Origin: Allomuricauda sp. M10
Lineage (GTDB): Bacteria > Bacteroidota > Bacteroidia > Flavobacteriales > Flavobacteriaceae
DNA length: 64,000 bases
Reading direction: 5' to 3'
NCBI RefSeq assembly: GCF_020782875.1
Contig: NZ_JAJGBN010000001.1
Coordinates: forward strand, 992,001-1,056,000
The translations under genes and the position numbers were made by a program. Under the pieces are notes generated by a model. The model was not told the origin of the DNA and searched no databases. It saw nothing but the letters and a program-made list of their open reading frames with translations. Shown here one piece after another: positions 18,305 to 27,645 of the stretch. The number at the start of each line of letters is the position of its first letter. The stretch's first letter is position 1.

Positions 18305-18383
18305 CGTCAACCTGAACTTGTTTCGGGTTCTCATTAAAAGAAAAATAACAAGATGAGATTCTGAAATAAATTCAGAATGACGT
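18305..18383. repeat. inverted repeat, GTCAnnCTGAA family
   Basis: GTCAACCTGAACTTGTTTCG...TCTCAT on the left pairs imperfectly with ATGAGATTCTGAAAT...TTCAGAATGAC on the right. Imperfect arms of ~30 bases around an AT-rich centre; a second palindromic repeat class. Confidence 0.65.
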
Positions 18384-18414
18384 ATCCCTGTATTTTTGCG
18401 ATAGATTAAAAGTT

Positions 18415-19473
18415 TTAAACGTTTTTAGCCAACCAATCGCCAACTTCGCTGGTTTTGAAGGCTTTTCCACCATCGGCCAAATCTTCAGTAACCACACCTT
18501 CGGTCAGTGATTTGTTTACCACTTCTCTAATGGCTTCGGCTTCATCTTTCAATCCAAATGCTGTTTCGAACATCATGGCTGCGGACAACACTGTCGCCAA
18601 TGGGTTGGCGATGTCTTTTCCTGCGGCTTGTGGGTAAGAACCGTGGATCGGCTCGAACAATGAAGTCTTTTCACCCAAAGAAGCTGATGGCATCAATCCC
18701 ATAGATCCTGAAATAACGGAAGCTTCATCGGTCAAGATATCGCCAAAAAGGTTTTCGGTGATCAAAACATCATAGGAACTTGGCCATTGCACCAAACGCA
18801 TGGCCACGGCATCCACAAATTCGTAAGAAACCTGAACTTCAGGATATTCCTTTTCCAATTTTTGTACGGTTTCCCTCCACAAACGGGAAGTTTCCAATAC
18901 ATTGGCTTTATCCACGCAACATAGTTTTTTGGAACGTTGTAAGGCCATTTCAAAGCCTTTGCGTGCCAAACGCTCTACTTCTTCGCGGGTGTAGGTACAG
19001 GTATCGTATGCGGTATTGTCGTTATCCTCTCGACCTCTTTTCCCAAAGTAAATACCTCCGGTCAATTCGCGCAAGAACACTAAATCGGTTCCTTCAATAC
19101 GTTCTCTTTTCAAAGGTGACTTATCAATCAAGGATGGAAAGGTGAACGTGGGTCGCACATTGGCGAAAAGTCCCAATTTTTGGCGCATTTTCAACAAGCC
19201 TTGCTCGGGCCTTACTTTGGCGGATGGGTCGTTGTCAAACCTTGGGTGGCCAATGGCGCCAAAAAGAACGGCATCCGCAGCTACACAGATGTCGTGAGTA
19301 GTATCTGGATAAGGTTCTCCAACAGCATCAATAGCAGCGGCACCAGTCAAAGCTGGGGTCCACTCGATTTCATGACCGAATTTTTCAGCTACGGCATTGG
19401 ATACTTTTACGGCTTGGTCAATTACTTCTGGGCCAATTCCATCCCCGGCCAAAAGGGCTATGTTTAGTTTCAT
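18415..19473 (-). CDS. leuB: 3-isopropylmalate dehydrogenase
   Basis: 352 residues. Seen: LAGDGIGPEVIDQAV at the N terminus, the substrate arginines in LLKMRQKLGLFANVRP, VFLRELTGGIYFGKRG, the catalytic Tyr region, and the NAD/metal region ENLFGDILTDEASVISGSMGLMPSAS then FEPIHGSYPQAAGKDIANP. It oxidises and decarboxylates 3-isopropylmalate to the leucine 2-oxo acid; relatives can also use the beta-methylmalate of a citramalate route. Last gene of leuC-D-A-B. Confidence 0.96.
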   Translation of the reverse strand: MKLNIALLAGDGIGPEVIDQAVKVSNAVAEKFGHEIEWTPALTGAAAIDAVGEPYPDTTHDICVAADAVLFGAIGHPRFDNDPSAKVRPEQGLLKMRQKLGLFANVRPTFTFPSLIDKSPLKRERIEGTDLVFLRELTGGIYFGKRGREDNDNTAYDTCTYTREEVERLARKGFEMALQRSKKLCCVDKANVLETSRLWRETVQKLEKEYPEVQVSYEFVDAVAMRLVQWPSSYDVLITENLFGDILTDEASVISGSMGLMPSASLGEKTSLFEPIHGSYPQAAGKDIANPLATVLSAAMMFETAFGLKDEAEAIREVVNKSLTEGVVTEDLADGGKAFKTSEVGDWLAKNV

Positions 19474-19531
19474 TTTTATCGTTCTTCGTTAATCGTTATT
19501 GGTTTATGGTAGAATTTTTGTCTATGCCTCA

Positions 19532-21049
19532 TTATACGAGATTTAGCATTTTTTCGGTGGCCTTAATTGCCGATACCGTTTGGTCGGAATCGAGTCCACG
19601 GGTGGTGAAATCCTTGTCCTTGGTCTGCCATGTGATCACGGTTTCGCATAGGGCGTCGGAAGTACTGCCAGGGGGTATCCGAACGGCATAATCCACCAAT
19701 TTGGGAAGCTCGCGGTTTTCTTTTTTGTAGACCTTTTTCAAAGCGTTGATGAAGGCATCAAACTGTCCATCTCCTTGTGAGCTTTCCTCGTACAATTTCC
19801 CTTCAATTTCAATGGAAAGGGTAGTGGAAGGCTTTAATCCTTTGGAATGCGTGAGCACATACGATTTCACGAACACTTTTTGCTGATGCAGGTTGCTGTC
19901 CAGGACATCCGAAATGATATAAGGAAGATCGTCCTTGGTAACACGTTCCTTCTTGTCTCCAAGTTCGATGATGCGTTCCGTAACTTTTTTCAGCTCGTCA
20001 TCGTTGAGGGTCAATCCAAGTTCCTGTAAATTCTTCTGGATGTTCGCCTTACCTGAAGTTTTTCCTAGGGCATATTTGCGCTTCCTGCCGAAACGTTCCG
20101 GTAATAAATCATTAAAGTAAAGATTCTTTTTACTATCTCCATCTGCATGTATTCCAGCAGTTTGGGTAAAGACATTGTCGCCTACAATTGGTTTATTGTC
20201 AGGTATGCCAAAACCGGTAAAGGCGGATACCAATTTACTCACTTTATATAGCGAGGACTCCTTTACCCCAATGGTGATTTCAGGTAAAAAATCGTTGATT
20301 ACCGCGACCACACTGGCCAGTGGAGCGTTCCCCGCACGTTCACCCATTCCATTTACGGTAAGGTGAAGACCATTGGCTCCGGCTTGTAAGGCTTCCATAA
20401 CATTGGCCACACTCAAGTCGTAATCGTTATGACCATGAAAGTCAAAATGGGTATTCGGATAACGTTCAATAATTTCCTTGAAAAATGCTCCTGTTTCTGC
20501 TGGTGTCAACACACCAAGGGTATCAGGCAACAAAATGCGTTTGATGGGTTGCTTCGTCAAAAAATCCAAGAATTGCATCACGTACTCCTTGGAGTTGCGC
20601 ATGCCGTTGCTCCAATCCTCCAAGTACACATTGGTATCGATTCCCAATGCTTTTCCTTTGGAAACCACCTCAGCAATTTCATTGAAATGTTGTTCTGGAG
20701 TTTTTTTGAGCTGGTGAGTTAGATGGTTCAACGAACCTTTGGTCAGCAAGTTCTGCACCTTGGCACCTGCTTCTTGCATCCATTTTAATGACACACCACC
20801 ATCCACAAACGTCAACACTTCTACTTTGGATAATAATCCTTCGGACGCGGCCCACTCGGTAATGCTCTGCACCGCTTTCATTTCTCCTTCGGAAACACGT
20901 GCAGAGGCTACCTCAATGCGGTCAACCTTGAGTTCTTCCAAAAGGAGTTTTGCCAAGGTGAGCTTCTCCGATGCGGAAAAGGATACCCCAGAGGTTTGTT
21001 CACCATCCCGAAGGGTGGTGTCCATGATTTCAACGGTGCGTGTTTTCAT
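19532..21049 (-). CDS. leuA: 2-isopropylmalate synthase / citramalate synthase family enzyme (CimA-like)
   Basis: 505 residues: a TIM barrel, then a linker and a C-terminal LeuA allosteric domain. Barrel residues Arg14-Asp15 (TLRDGEQTSG), Glu144 (VYLEDWSNG) and HGHNDYD are present. The barrel resembles Leptospira CimA more than classical LeuA. The three residues reported for the CimA pyruvate pocket (Leu81, Leu104, Tyr144, from memory) correspond here to Leu79, Leu102 and Tyr142 at a constant offset. It sits between leuD and leuB, so it may work in leucine synthesis, make (R)-citramalate for isoleucine, or both. The symbol reflects position only. Confidence 0.85.
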   Translation of the reverse strand: MKTRTVEIMDTTLRDGEQTSGVSFSASEKLTLAKLLLEELKVDRIEVASARVSEGEMKAVQSITEWAASEGLLSKVEVLTFVDGGVSLKWMQEAGAKVQNLLTKGSLNHLTHQLKKTPEQHFNEIAEVVSKGKALGIDTNVYLEDWSNGMRNSKEYVMQFLDFLTKQPIKRILLPDTLGVLTPAETGAFFKEIIERYPNTHFDFHGHNDYDLSVANVMEALQAGANGLHLTVNGMGERAGNAPLASVVAVINDFLPEITIGVKESSLYKVSKLVSAFTGFGIPDNKPIVGDNVFTQTAGIHADGDSKKNLYFNDLLPERFGRKRKYALGKTSGKANIQKNLQELGLTLNDDELKKVTERIIELGDKKERVTKDDLPYIISDVLDSNLHQQKVFVKSYVLTHSKGLKPSTTLSIEIEGKLYEESSQGDGQFDAFINALKKVYKKENRELPKLVDYAVRIPPGSTSDALCETVITWQTKDKDFTTRGLDSDQTVSAIKATEKMLNLV

Positions 21050-21075
21050 TCTCGTGCCTTGTTCTGAAGGTCAGA

Positions 21076-21672
21076 TTAAAGTGGTGTGTTCTCGGCAAAG
21101 GTTTGGATGCCTTCCTTGATGTTCAACAGATAATCGATATCGTCAAATCCGTTGAGCATGTTGCCTTTTTTGTAATCGTTGATGTCGAAGCTTTCCTTTT
21201 CTCCAGTAGCCAAAATGGTAATGGTCTGCTCGGGAAGGTTCACTTCCAATTCCGTGTTGGGATCTGCTTCGATGGCCTTGAAGATTTTGTCCAAAAACTC
21301 GGGACTCACCTGAACCGGCAATACCCCAATGTTCAAACAGTTATTTCTAAAAATATCAGCAAAAAAGCTGGAAACCACACATCGGAACCCGTAATCGTAC
21401 ACGGCCCAAGCGGCATGCTCGCGTGAAGACCCAGAACCAAAGTTTTTACCACCAACCAGAATTTTTCCACTGTAAATGGGGTTGTTCAATACAAAATGCT
21501 CCTTAGGAGTGCCATCGGAGTTGTAGCGCCAATCGCGAAACAGGTTGTCTCCAAAACCTTTTCTTTCCGTTGCTTTAAGGAAACGAGCTGGAATGATCTG
21601 GTCGGTATCCACATTCTCTATCGGCATGGGAACCGCTGAACTTTTTAATATGCTGAATTTATCGTATGCCAT
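21076..21672 (-). CDS. leuD: 3-isopropylmalate dehydratase, small subunit
   Basis: 198 residues. Seen: the NVDTDQIIPARFL motif at the N terminus and GKNFGSGSSREHAAWA near residue 75, the swivel domain of the aconitase family. With LeuC it isomerises 2- to 3-isopropylmalate (and possibly citramalate to beta-methylmalate). It is 120 bases from the leuC stop and 26 bases before leuA. Confidence 0.96.
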   Translation of the reverse strand: MAYDKFSILKSSAVPMPIENVDTDQIIPARFLKATERKGFGDNLFRDWRYNSDGTPKEHFVLNNPIYSGKILVGGKNFGSGSSREHAAWAVYDYGFRCVVSSFFADIFRNNCLNIGVLPVQVSPEFLDKIFKAIEADPNTELEVNLPEQTITILATGEKESFDINDYKKGNMLNGFDDIDYLLNIKEGIQTFAENTPL

Positions 21673-21679
21673 GTTGTTT

Positions 21680-21792
21680 CAATTTTCAGTTATCAATTCT
21701 TCAATTAACAATTAGCAATGACCAATTATCTACTTCAAATGATCACATTGTAAAATGTTAATTGATTATTGTTGATTGTACATTGTTTATTG
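21680..21792. repeat. AT-rich ATTG/CAAT repeat region between leuC and leuD
   Basis: The leuC-leuD gap contains many short variants of CAATTAACAATTAGCAATG and its complement, forming weak inverted repeats. Similar text occurs at 55918-55975. It probably represents a dispersed low-complexity palindromic element. Confidence 0.5.
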
Positions 21793-23202
21793 TTACGCGT
21801 AGACTTCTTCCATGAGTTCCCTTGGGTCGGTCACCTTTCCGGTCACGGCTGCAGCGGCAGCAACCAATGGACTGGCCAACAACGTTCTGGCACCTGGTCC
21901 TTGTCTACCTTCAAAGTTTCGGTTGGAAGTGCTCACCGCATATTTCCCTGCAGGAACCTTGTCGTCGTTCATGGCCAAACAGGCAGAACAACCCGGTTCA
22001 CGCAGTTCAAATCCGGCATCTTGCAAAATATCCAAAATACCTTCTTCTTTGATAGCTGCTTCCACTTGATGTGATCCTGGAACCAACCAAGCGGTTACGT
22101 TGTCTGCTTTTTTCCTTCCTTTTACGATAGAGGCAAAAGCCCTAAAATCTTCGATTCTACCATTGGTACAGCTTCCCAAAAACACAAAGTCGATGGGCTT
22201 GCCTATCATGGCATCACCTTCATTGAACGCCATGTATTCCAATGATTTTTTATAGGTGGCTACGCCGCCTTCAACAGCTTCGGCCAATGGAATATCATTT
22301 TTGATGCCCATACCCATACCAGGGTTGGTACCATAGGTAATCATGGGTTCAATTTCGCTGGCAGGGAAGGTCAATTCTTTGTCAAATACAGCATCGCTGT
22401 CCGAATACAAGGTTTTCCAGAATTCCATTGCTTTGTCCCAATCGGCACCTTTAGGTGTGTATTCACGGCCTTTGATGTACTCAAATGTTTTCTCATCTGG
22501 AGCAACCATTCCACCTCTTGCACCCATTTCGATACTAAGGTTACAAACGGTCATCCTTCCTTCCATGGACATATTCTTGAACACATCGCCTGCATATTCC
22601 ACAAAATATCCGGTAGCACCAGAAGTGGTCAATTTGGAAATGATGAACAACGCCACATCTTTTGGGGTTACAGCCTTGTTCAGGCTCCCGTTGATGTTGA
22701 TGCGCATTTTCTTGGGTTTCGGTTGCATGATGCATTGGGTGGACAAAACCATTTCTACCTCGCTGGTACCGATACCGAAGGCGATGGCGCCAAATGCACC
22801 ATGGGTTGAAGTGTGGGAATCTCCACATACAATGGTTGCTCCGGGAACGGTGATGCCATTCTCTGGACCGATCACGTGTACGATTCCATTTTTCTTATGT
22901 CCAAGACCCCAATAAGGGATATCGTATGCCGTTGCATTCTCCTCCAAAGCTTTCAATTGGTTGGCGGACAATGGATCTTGAACGGGCAAATGTTGATTTA
23001 TGGTTGGGGTGTTGTGATCCGCAGTGGCGAAAGTGCGTTCTGGGTACAATACCTTAATGCCTCGGTTCTTCAACCCGAGAAAAGCCACGGGACTCGTAAC
23101 TTCGTGGACCAAATGCCTGTCTATGAACAGTACATCCGGGCCATTATCAATATGCTGAACTACATGGGAATCCCATACTTTATCAAAAAGTGTTTTGCTC
23201 AT
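21793..23202 (-). CDS. leuC: 3-isopropylmalate dehydratase, large subunit
   Basis: 469 residues from the ATG at 23202 ([15 protein letters not shown]); an in-frame TTG four codons upstream is unlikely. Three 4Fe-4S cysteines are visible: [14 protein letters not shown] and the pair in [40 protein letters not shown] is the aconitase signature. First gene of leuC-D-A-B on the minus strand. Confidence 0.97.
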   Translation of the reverse strand: MSKTLFDKVWDSHVVQHIDNGPDVLFIDRHLVHEVTSPVAFLGLKNRGIKVLYPERTFATADHNTPTINQHLPVQDPLSANQLKALEENATAYDIPYWGLGHKKNGIVHVIGPENGITVPGATIVCGDSHTSTHGAFGAIAFGIGTSEVEMVLSTQCIMQPKPKKMRININGSLNKAVTPKDVALFIISKLTTSGATGYFVEYAGDVFKNMSMEGRMTVCNLSIEMGARGGMVAPDEKTFEYIKGREYTPKGADWDKAMEFWKTLYSDSDAVFDKELTFPASEIEPMITYGTNPGMGMGIKNDIPLAEAVEGGVATYKKSLEYMAFNEGDAMIGKPIDFVFLGSCTNGRIEDFRAFASIVKGRKKADNVTAWLVPGSHQVEAAIKEEGILDILQDAGFELREPGCSACLAMNDDKVPAGKYAVSTSNRNFEGRQGPGARTLLASPLVAAAAAVTGKVTDPRELMEEVYA

Positions 23203-23228
23203 GGTAACAATCAAATTATGTAAGCTTA

Positions 23229-23236
23229 CAAAGTTA
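23229..23236 (-). promoter_or_regulatory. candidate promoter -7 box for leuC (TAACTTTG)
   Basis: On the minus strand a full TAnnTTTG match lies 26 bases before the leuC ATG. No leader peptide or hairpin comparable to the ilv attenuator was found in this 200-base gap, so the leu operon seems to be controlled differently. Confidence 0.4.
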
Positions 23237-23405
23237 AAATTTGAATGAAAATGTGTTTAATGGAACAGGATAAAATTACGATGTTCAACGATGGTTTTAA
23301 TGAAAAAAAGGGAATGATAACAAATGAAGGTGTTTGATTTTCAAATTATAACATGAAATCAAACTCAAAGAAATAACAAAATCCAAACTGACCAGATACT
23401 TGACT

Positions 23406-25511
23406 TCAACTTATATAATTCCAGATGGTTTTGTTGGTCATGATTCTGGTAAATGCCCTCAGAACAGGTGCATTTTCCTCTTTTTCCAATCTGGGGTCGT
23501 TTTTCAACAATTGCATGGCATGATACCGAGCGGTCTGTAAAATTTGGTTGTCCTTTACAATGTCGGCAATCTTCAACGCCAACAGGCCACTTTGTTGGGT
23601 ACCCATCAAATCGCCCGGTCCACGTAGTTTTAGGTCCACTTCGGCAATTTCAAAACCGTCGTTGGTTCTGGTCATGGTCTGCAAACGGGTTTTGGCATCT
23701 TCGGACAATTTGTGGCCCGTCATTAAAATACAAAAGCTCTGCTCGGCTCCTCGGCCTACACGCCCACGAAGCTGGTGCAATTGGGAAAGCCCAAAGCGTT
23801 CCGCGCTTTCAATGATCATCACCGAGGCATTGGGAACGTTTACCCCGACTTCAATTACCGTTGTGGCCACCATAATTTGGGTCTCACCCTTTACGAAGCG
23901 TTCCATTTCGTAGTCTTTGTCTGCCGGTTTCATCTGTCCGTGAATGATGGAAATTTGATATTCCGGTTGCGGAAAATCCCTGGCGATGCTCTCATATCCG
24001 TCCATCAAATCTTTGTAATCCATGGCTTCCGATTCTTGGATCAAGGGATACACGATATACACCTGTCGACCTTTCTTGATTTCATCCTTGAGAAACCCAA
24101 AAACTTTTAATCGATTGTTGTCAAAGCGATGGACTGTGGTCACGGGTTTACGACCAGGTGGAAGCTCGTCGATCACGGAAACATCCAAATCGCCATACAG
24201 ACTCATGGCCAGCGTACGGGGAATCGGTGTTGCCGTCATCACCAAAATATGGGGCGGAGTATCATTTTTATGCCATAGCTTCGACCGTTGCGCCACACCA
24301 AATCGGTGCTGTTCATCAACAATGGCCAACGCCAAGTTTTTGAACTGTACTTTATCCTCCAAAACGGCATGGGTACCCACCAAAATGTTCAGGTTCCCAT
24401 TTTCCAATTGATTGTGCAACAAGGTCCGCTCTGATTTTTTAGTGGAACCCGTCAACAGAGCAATTTTGAGGTCCATATTCACCAATAGTTCCTTGAGTCC
24501 ATTGTAATGCTGAGTGGCCAGGATTTCCGTGGGAGCCATCAAACAGGCCTGAAACCCATTATCAATGGCCAACAGCATGCACATCAGGGCCACGATGGTC
24601 TTCCCGGATCCCACATCTCCCTGCAGCAAACGGTTCATCTGTGCATTGCTGCCCAAATCGTTGCGGATTTCCTTGATAACGCGTTTTTGGGCTTCGGTAA
24701 GGTTAAAAGGAAGGTGGTTTTCAAAAAAAGTGGTGAAATTCTCGCCCACATTTTCAAAGGGTAGCCCCTTGATCTTTTGTTTCCGGAGCATTTTTTTGGA
24801 AATCAATTGCATCTGCACAAAAAACAGTTCCTCAAATTTCAATCGGAATTGAGCACGCGCTAACAACTCCTGATTTTTCGGAAAATGGATGTTCAGTATT
24901 GCTTCGGTTTTTGAAATGAGTCGAAGTTCATCCAAAATAGAAACAGGCAAGGGTTCTGCAAACAATCCCTTTGATTCCAATATCAGTTGCTGCACCATTT
25001 TGGAAACAACCCTGTTCGTAATGCCCTTCGCACTCAATTTTTCTGTGGAAGGGTAGATGGGCTGCATGGCTACTTTCAATCCTTGTTGATGCTGGTGCAA
25101 CAGTTCCATCTCGGGGTGGGGTATGGAAAAAGTGCTTCCGTATTGGGAAACGCGACCGAACACTACGTAGGGTTCATTGATCTTTAAACTTTCCTTGATC
25201 CATTTGTGCCCACGGAACCAAACCAGTTCCATTTGTCCGGTTTCATCCACAAAAGTGGCCACCAAGCGCTTCCCCCGTTTTTGTTCCACCATTTTTAGGT
25301 GGATGATTTTCCCAACCACCTGCACATCGGCACCACTGGGTTGCAATTGGTTGATCTTGTAATAACTGGTGCGGTCCAAATAACGATTGGGGAAGAGATG
25401 GAGCAGGTCCCGATAGGTTTCTATACCCAGTTCGGCCTTTAGGATATCGGCCCGGTTGGGACCGACACCTTTGAGATAGGCAATGGGAGTTTGTAGAAAA
25501 TTGGGATTCAT
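23406..25511 (-). CDS. recG: ATP-dependent DNA helicase RecG
   Basis: 701 residues. An N-terminal wedge/OB domain (DVQVVGKIIHLKMVEQKRGKRLVATFVDETG) precedes the helicase core: Walker A LLQGDVGSGKTIVA, DEQH box AIVDEQHRFGV, TATPIPRTLAMSLYGDLDVS, and motif VI HQLRGRVGRG. RecG remodels stalled replication forks and Holliday junctions. Length and motifs are complete. It ends ~200 bases before leuC on the same strand. Confidence 0.97.
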   Translation of the reverse strand: MNPNFLQTPIAYLKGVGPNRADILKAELGIETYRDLLHLFPNRYLDRTSYYKINQLQPSGADVQVVGKIIHLKMVEQKRGKRLVATFVDETGQMELVWFRGHKWIKESLKINEPYVVFGRVSQYGSTFSIPHPEMELLHQHQQGLKVAMQPIYPSTEKLSAKGITNRVVSKMVQQLILESKGLFAEPLPVSILDELRLISKTEAILNIHFPKNQELLARAQFRLKFEELFFVQMQLISKKMLRKQKIKGLPFENVGENFTTFFENHLPFNLTEAQKRVIKEIRNDLGSNAQMNRLLQGDVGSGKTIVALMCMLLAIDNGFQACLMAPTEILATQHYNGLKELLVNMDLKIALLTGSTKKSERTLLHNQLENGNLNILVGTHAVLEDKVQFKNLALAIVDEQHRFGVAQRSKLWHKNDTPPHILVMTATPIPRTLAMSLYGDLDVSVIDELPPGRKPVTTVHRFDNNRLKVFGFLKDEIKKGRQVYIVYPLIQESEAMDYKDLMDGYESIARDFPQPEYQISIIHGQMKPADKDYEMERFVKGETQIMVATTVIEVGVNVPNASVMIIESAERFGLSQLHQLRGRVGRGAEQSFCILMTGHKLSEDAKTRLQTMTRTNDGFEIAEVDLKLRGPGDLMGTQQSGLLALKIADIVKDNQILQTARYHAMQLLKNDPRLEKEENAPVLRAFTRIMTNKTIWNYIS

Positions 25512-25557
25512 CGAACTAAAATATGTAATTTGGAAGGACTTTTGATGGGATGATCGT

Positions 25558-27645
25558 ATGAAGCTGAACCCGATTCTTATTTTTTTCCTATTTGTGCACC
25601 TCTTGAACGCCCAGGTTCAGGACAAGGTGGATTTTACACAAGCCAAACCATTTTTTTATGTGGATGTTGATAGTCTGAAAATAAAGGGGTCAGTAGAATA
25701 TACATTTGATGTCATTTCACAACTTGACACTTTTTTTCTGGATGCACAAAATATGAAAATCTTTAATGTAGAACTGAATGGAAAAAAGGTGCGTCATTTT
25801 TATGACAATAAAAAGCTGGTAGTTCACAAAAAACTAAAACCTTCCAGGAACAATAAGCTATATATCTACTATGAAACTTCACCCAAACAGACAGTTTATT
25901 TTTTGGGATGTAATGACAATATTAAAGGAAACGAGCAAATCTGGACCCAAGGGCAAGGAAAATATACCAGCCATTGGTTGCCCAGCTTGGATGATATGAC
26001 TGAAAAAGTAGAATTTGATCTTACCATTGTTGCTCCTGAGCAATACAAAGTAATTTCGAATGGAAAGCTAGATAGAAGTTTTAATAGCATTCAAAATACT
26101 AAACATTGGTTTTTTGACATGCAAAAACCCATGAGCAGTTACTTAGTGGGGTTTGCCATTGGGGATTTTGATAAAAAAGAGCTCAAATCTTCATCCGGAG
26201 TACCCATTGAACTGTATTACGAACCCAAGGACAGTTTAAAAGTAGAGCCTACTTACCGCTACACCCAACATATTTTTGATTTTTTGGAGAAGGAAATTGG
26301 CGTGCCCTATCCTTGGCAGAACTATAAGCAGGTACCCGTTCAGGATTTTCTGTATGCGGGTATGGAAAACACTACCTGCACCATTTTTTCCAACCAATAC
26401 GTAATTGATTCCACGGCTTTTGTGGATAAAAACTACGTGAATGTGAATGCCCATGAACTGGCCCATCAATGGTTTGGGGATTTTGTTACCGAAACCAGCA
26501 GCGAACACCATTGGTTGCACGAAGGTTTTGCCACCTTTTATGCCTATTTGGCGGAAAAGGATATTTTCGGGGACGATTATTTTTATTGGCATTTGTTGGA
26601 AACAGCGAACGCTTTGGAGAATTTTTCGGAGGACGATCAAGGAGAAGCTTTGAGGAATTCAGGCGCCGGAAGTCTGACCTTTTATGAGAAAGGCGCTTGG
26701 GCCTTGGTGATGCTTCAGGATAAATTGGGAGAGGCCAATTTTAAGAAAGGAATCCAGAACTACCTGAAAAAATACGCATATGAAAATGTGACCATTCCCG
26801 ATTTTATGGCGGAGATGGAGGCTGTTTCCGGCATGGGACTTTCCGATTTTGAATCAACTTGGTTACACGATTCTAATTTTCCGTTTGAAAGTGTCCAAGC
26901 CTTTCTGATGGAGAAAAATGCTTCCATCAGACAGTATTTTGAAATCAAAAGCAAAATTGAAGACAATCCAGAAGCCTCGGAATCTATATTGTCAAACGCT
27001 TGGGACTCCTTCACCTCATCCCAACTGAAACAAAACCTCATATTGGATTATGGCAAGAGCCTATCGCCCTTGTTTTTAGAAAATGTATTAAAAGAAGGCG
27101 ACCTAAAAGTCAGACAAGCAGTCATTTTAGCGTTGGATAAAATTCCCCAAGAACTACAAAATTTAACAGAAGCGTTGTTGACCGATGCCAGCTATACTAC
27201 TGTGGAATCGGCCTTGTACAAACTTTGGTCAGGATTTCCAGAAGGTAGGGGCCATTATCTTGATAAAACGCAGTCCGTCATTGGGTTTCCCAACAAAAAT
27301 ATTCGATTGCTATGGCTGACTTTGGCCCTCGTAACTCCAGAATACCGTTCTGATCTAAAACCTGCTTATTTAGAGGAATTGAGTAATTATACGGGAGCAG
27401 AATTCCATTTTGAAACACGTTTGCTGGCTTTTGAATATTTAAAGAGTATTGGCGGGTTCAATGACGAGTCGCTCAAAAATTTAATCGAGGCCTGTAGTCA
27501 TCATGTTTGGCATTTTAAAAAATCGGCACGCAATATTTTGAACGATTTTTTGAAAAAAGAAGGCAGTTTGGCAAAGGTCAAGTCCATATATCCTTTGTTA
27601 AATCAAGAAGAAAAGCAATATTTGGACAAAACTTTGGGTGAATGA
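25558..27645 (+). CDS. M1 family metallopeptidase (aminopeptidase), exported
   Basis: 695 residues with a signal peptide (PILIFFLFVHLLNAQ). Zinc site: HELAHQWFGD (His299, Glu300, His303) and the downstream Glu in WLHEGFATF (Glu322). The exopeptidase motif appears as YAGMENTT (~267-274). A C-terminal helical-repeat region follows. It should act in the periplasm or on the surface, trimming peptides. Its stop overlaps the next start (ATGA), so the patatin is co-expressed. Confidence 0.92.
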   Translation: MKLNPILIFFLFVHLLNAQVQDKVDFTQAKPFFYVDVDSLKIKGSVEYTFDVISQLDTFFLDAQNMKIFNVELNGKKVRHFYDNKKLVVHKKLKPSRNNKLYIYYETSPKQTVYFLGCNDNIKGNEQIWTQGQGKYTSHWLPSLDDMTEKVEFDLTIVAPEQYKVISNGKLDRSFNSIQNTKHWFFDMQKPMSSYLVGFAIGDFDKKELKSSSGVPIELYYEPKDSLKVEPTYRYTQHIFDFLEKEIGVPYPWQNYKQVPVQDFLYAGMENTTCTIFSNQYVIDSTAFVDKNYVNVNAHELAHQWFGDFVTETSSEHHWLHEGFATFYAYLAEKDIFGDDYFYWHLLETANALENFSEDDQGEALRNSGAGSLTFYEKGAWALVMLQDKLGEANFKKGIQNYLKKYAYENVTIPDFMAEMEAVSGMGLSDFESTWLHDSNFPFESVQAFLMEKNASIRQYFEIKSKIEDNPEASESILSNAWDSFTSSQLKQNLILDYGKSLSPLFLENVLKEGDLKVRQAVILALDKIPQELQNLTEALLTDASYTTVESALYKLWSGFPEGRGHYLDKTQSVIGFPNKNIRLLWLTLALVTPEYRSDLKPAYLEELSNYTGAEFHFETRLLAFEYLKSIGGFNDESLKNLIEACSHHVWHFKKSARNILNDFLKKEGSLAKVKSIYPLLNQEEKQYLDKTLGE

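Larger units (their letters stand above)
18114..18414. other. gapN-leuB intergenic region: terminator and palindromic repeats
   Basis: This 301-base gap holds no gene. It contains an inverted repeat (18159-18242), the gapN terminator (18251-18282) and a second inverted repeat (18305-18383), described separately. Confidence 0.8.

Noticed and set aside
23215..23405. A leucine leader peptide and attenuator before leuC
   Set aside because: No Leu-rich short ORF and no terminator-like hairpin were found on the minus strand.
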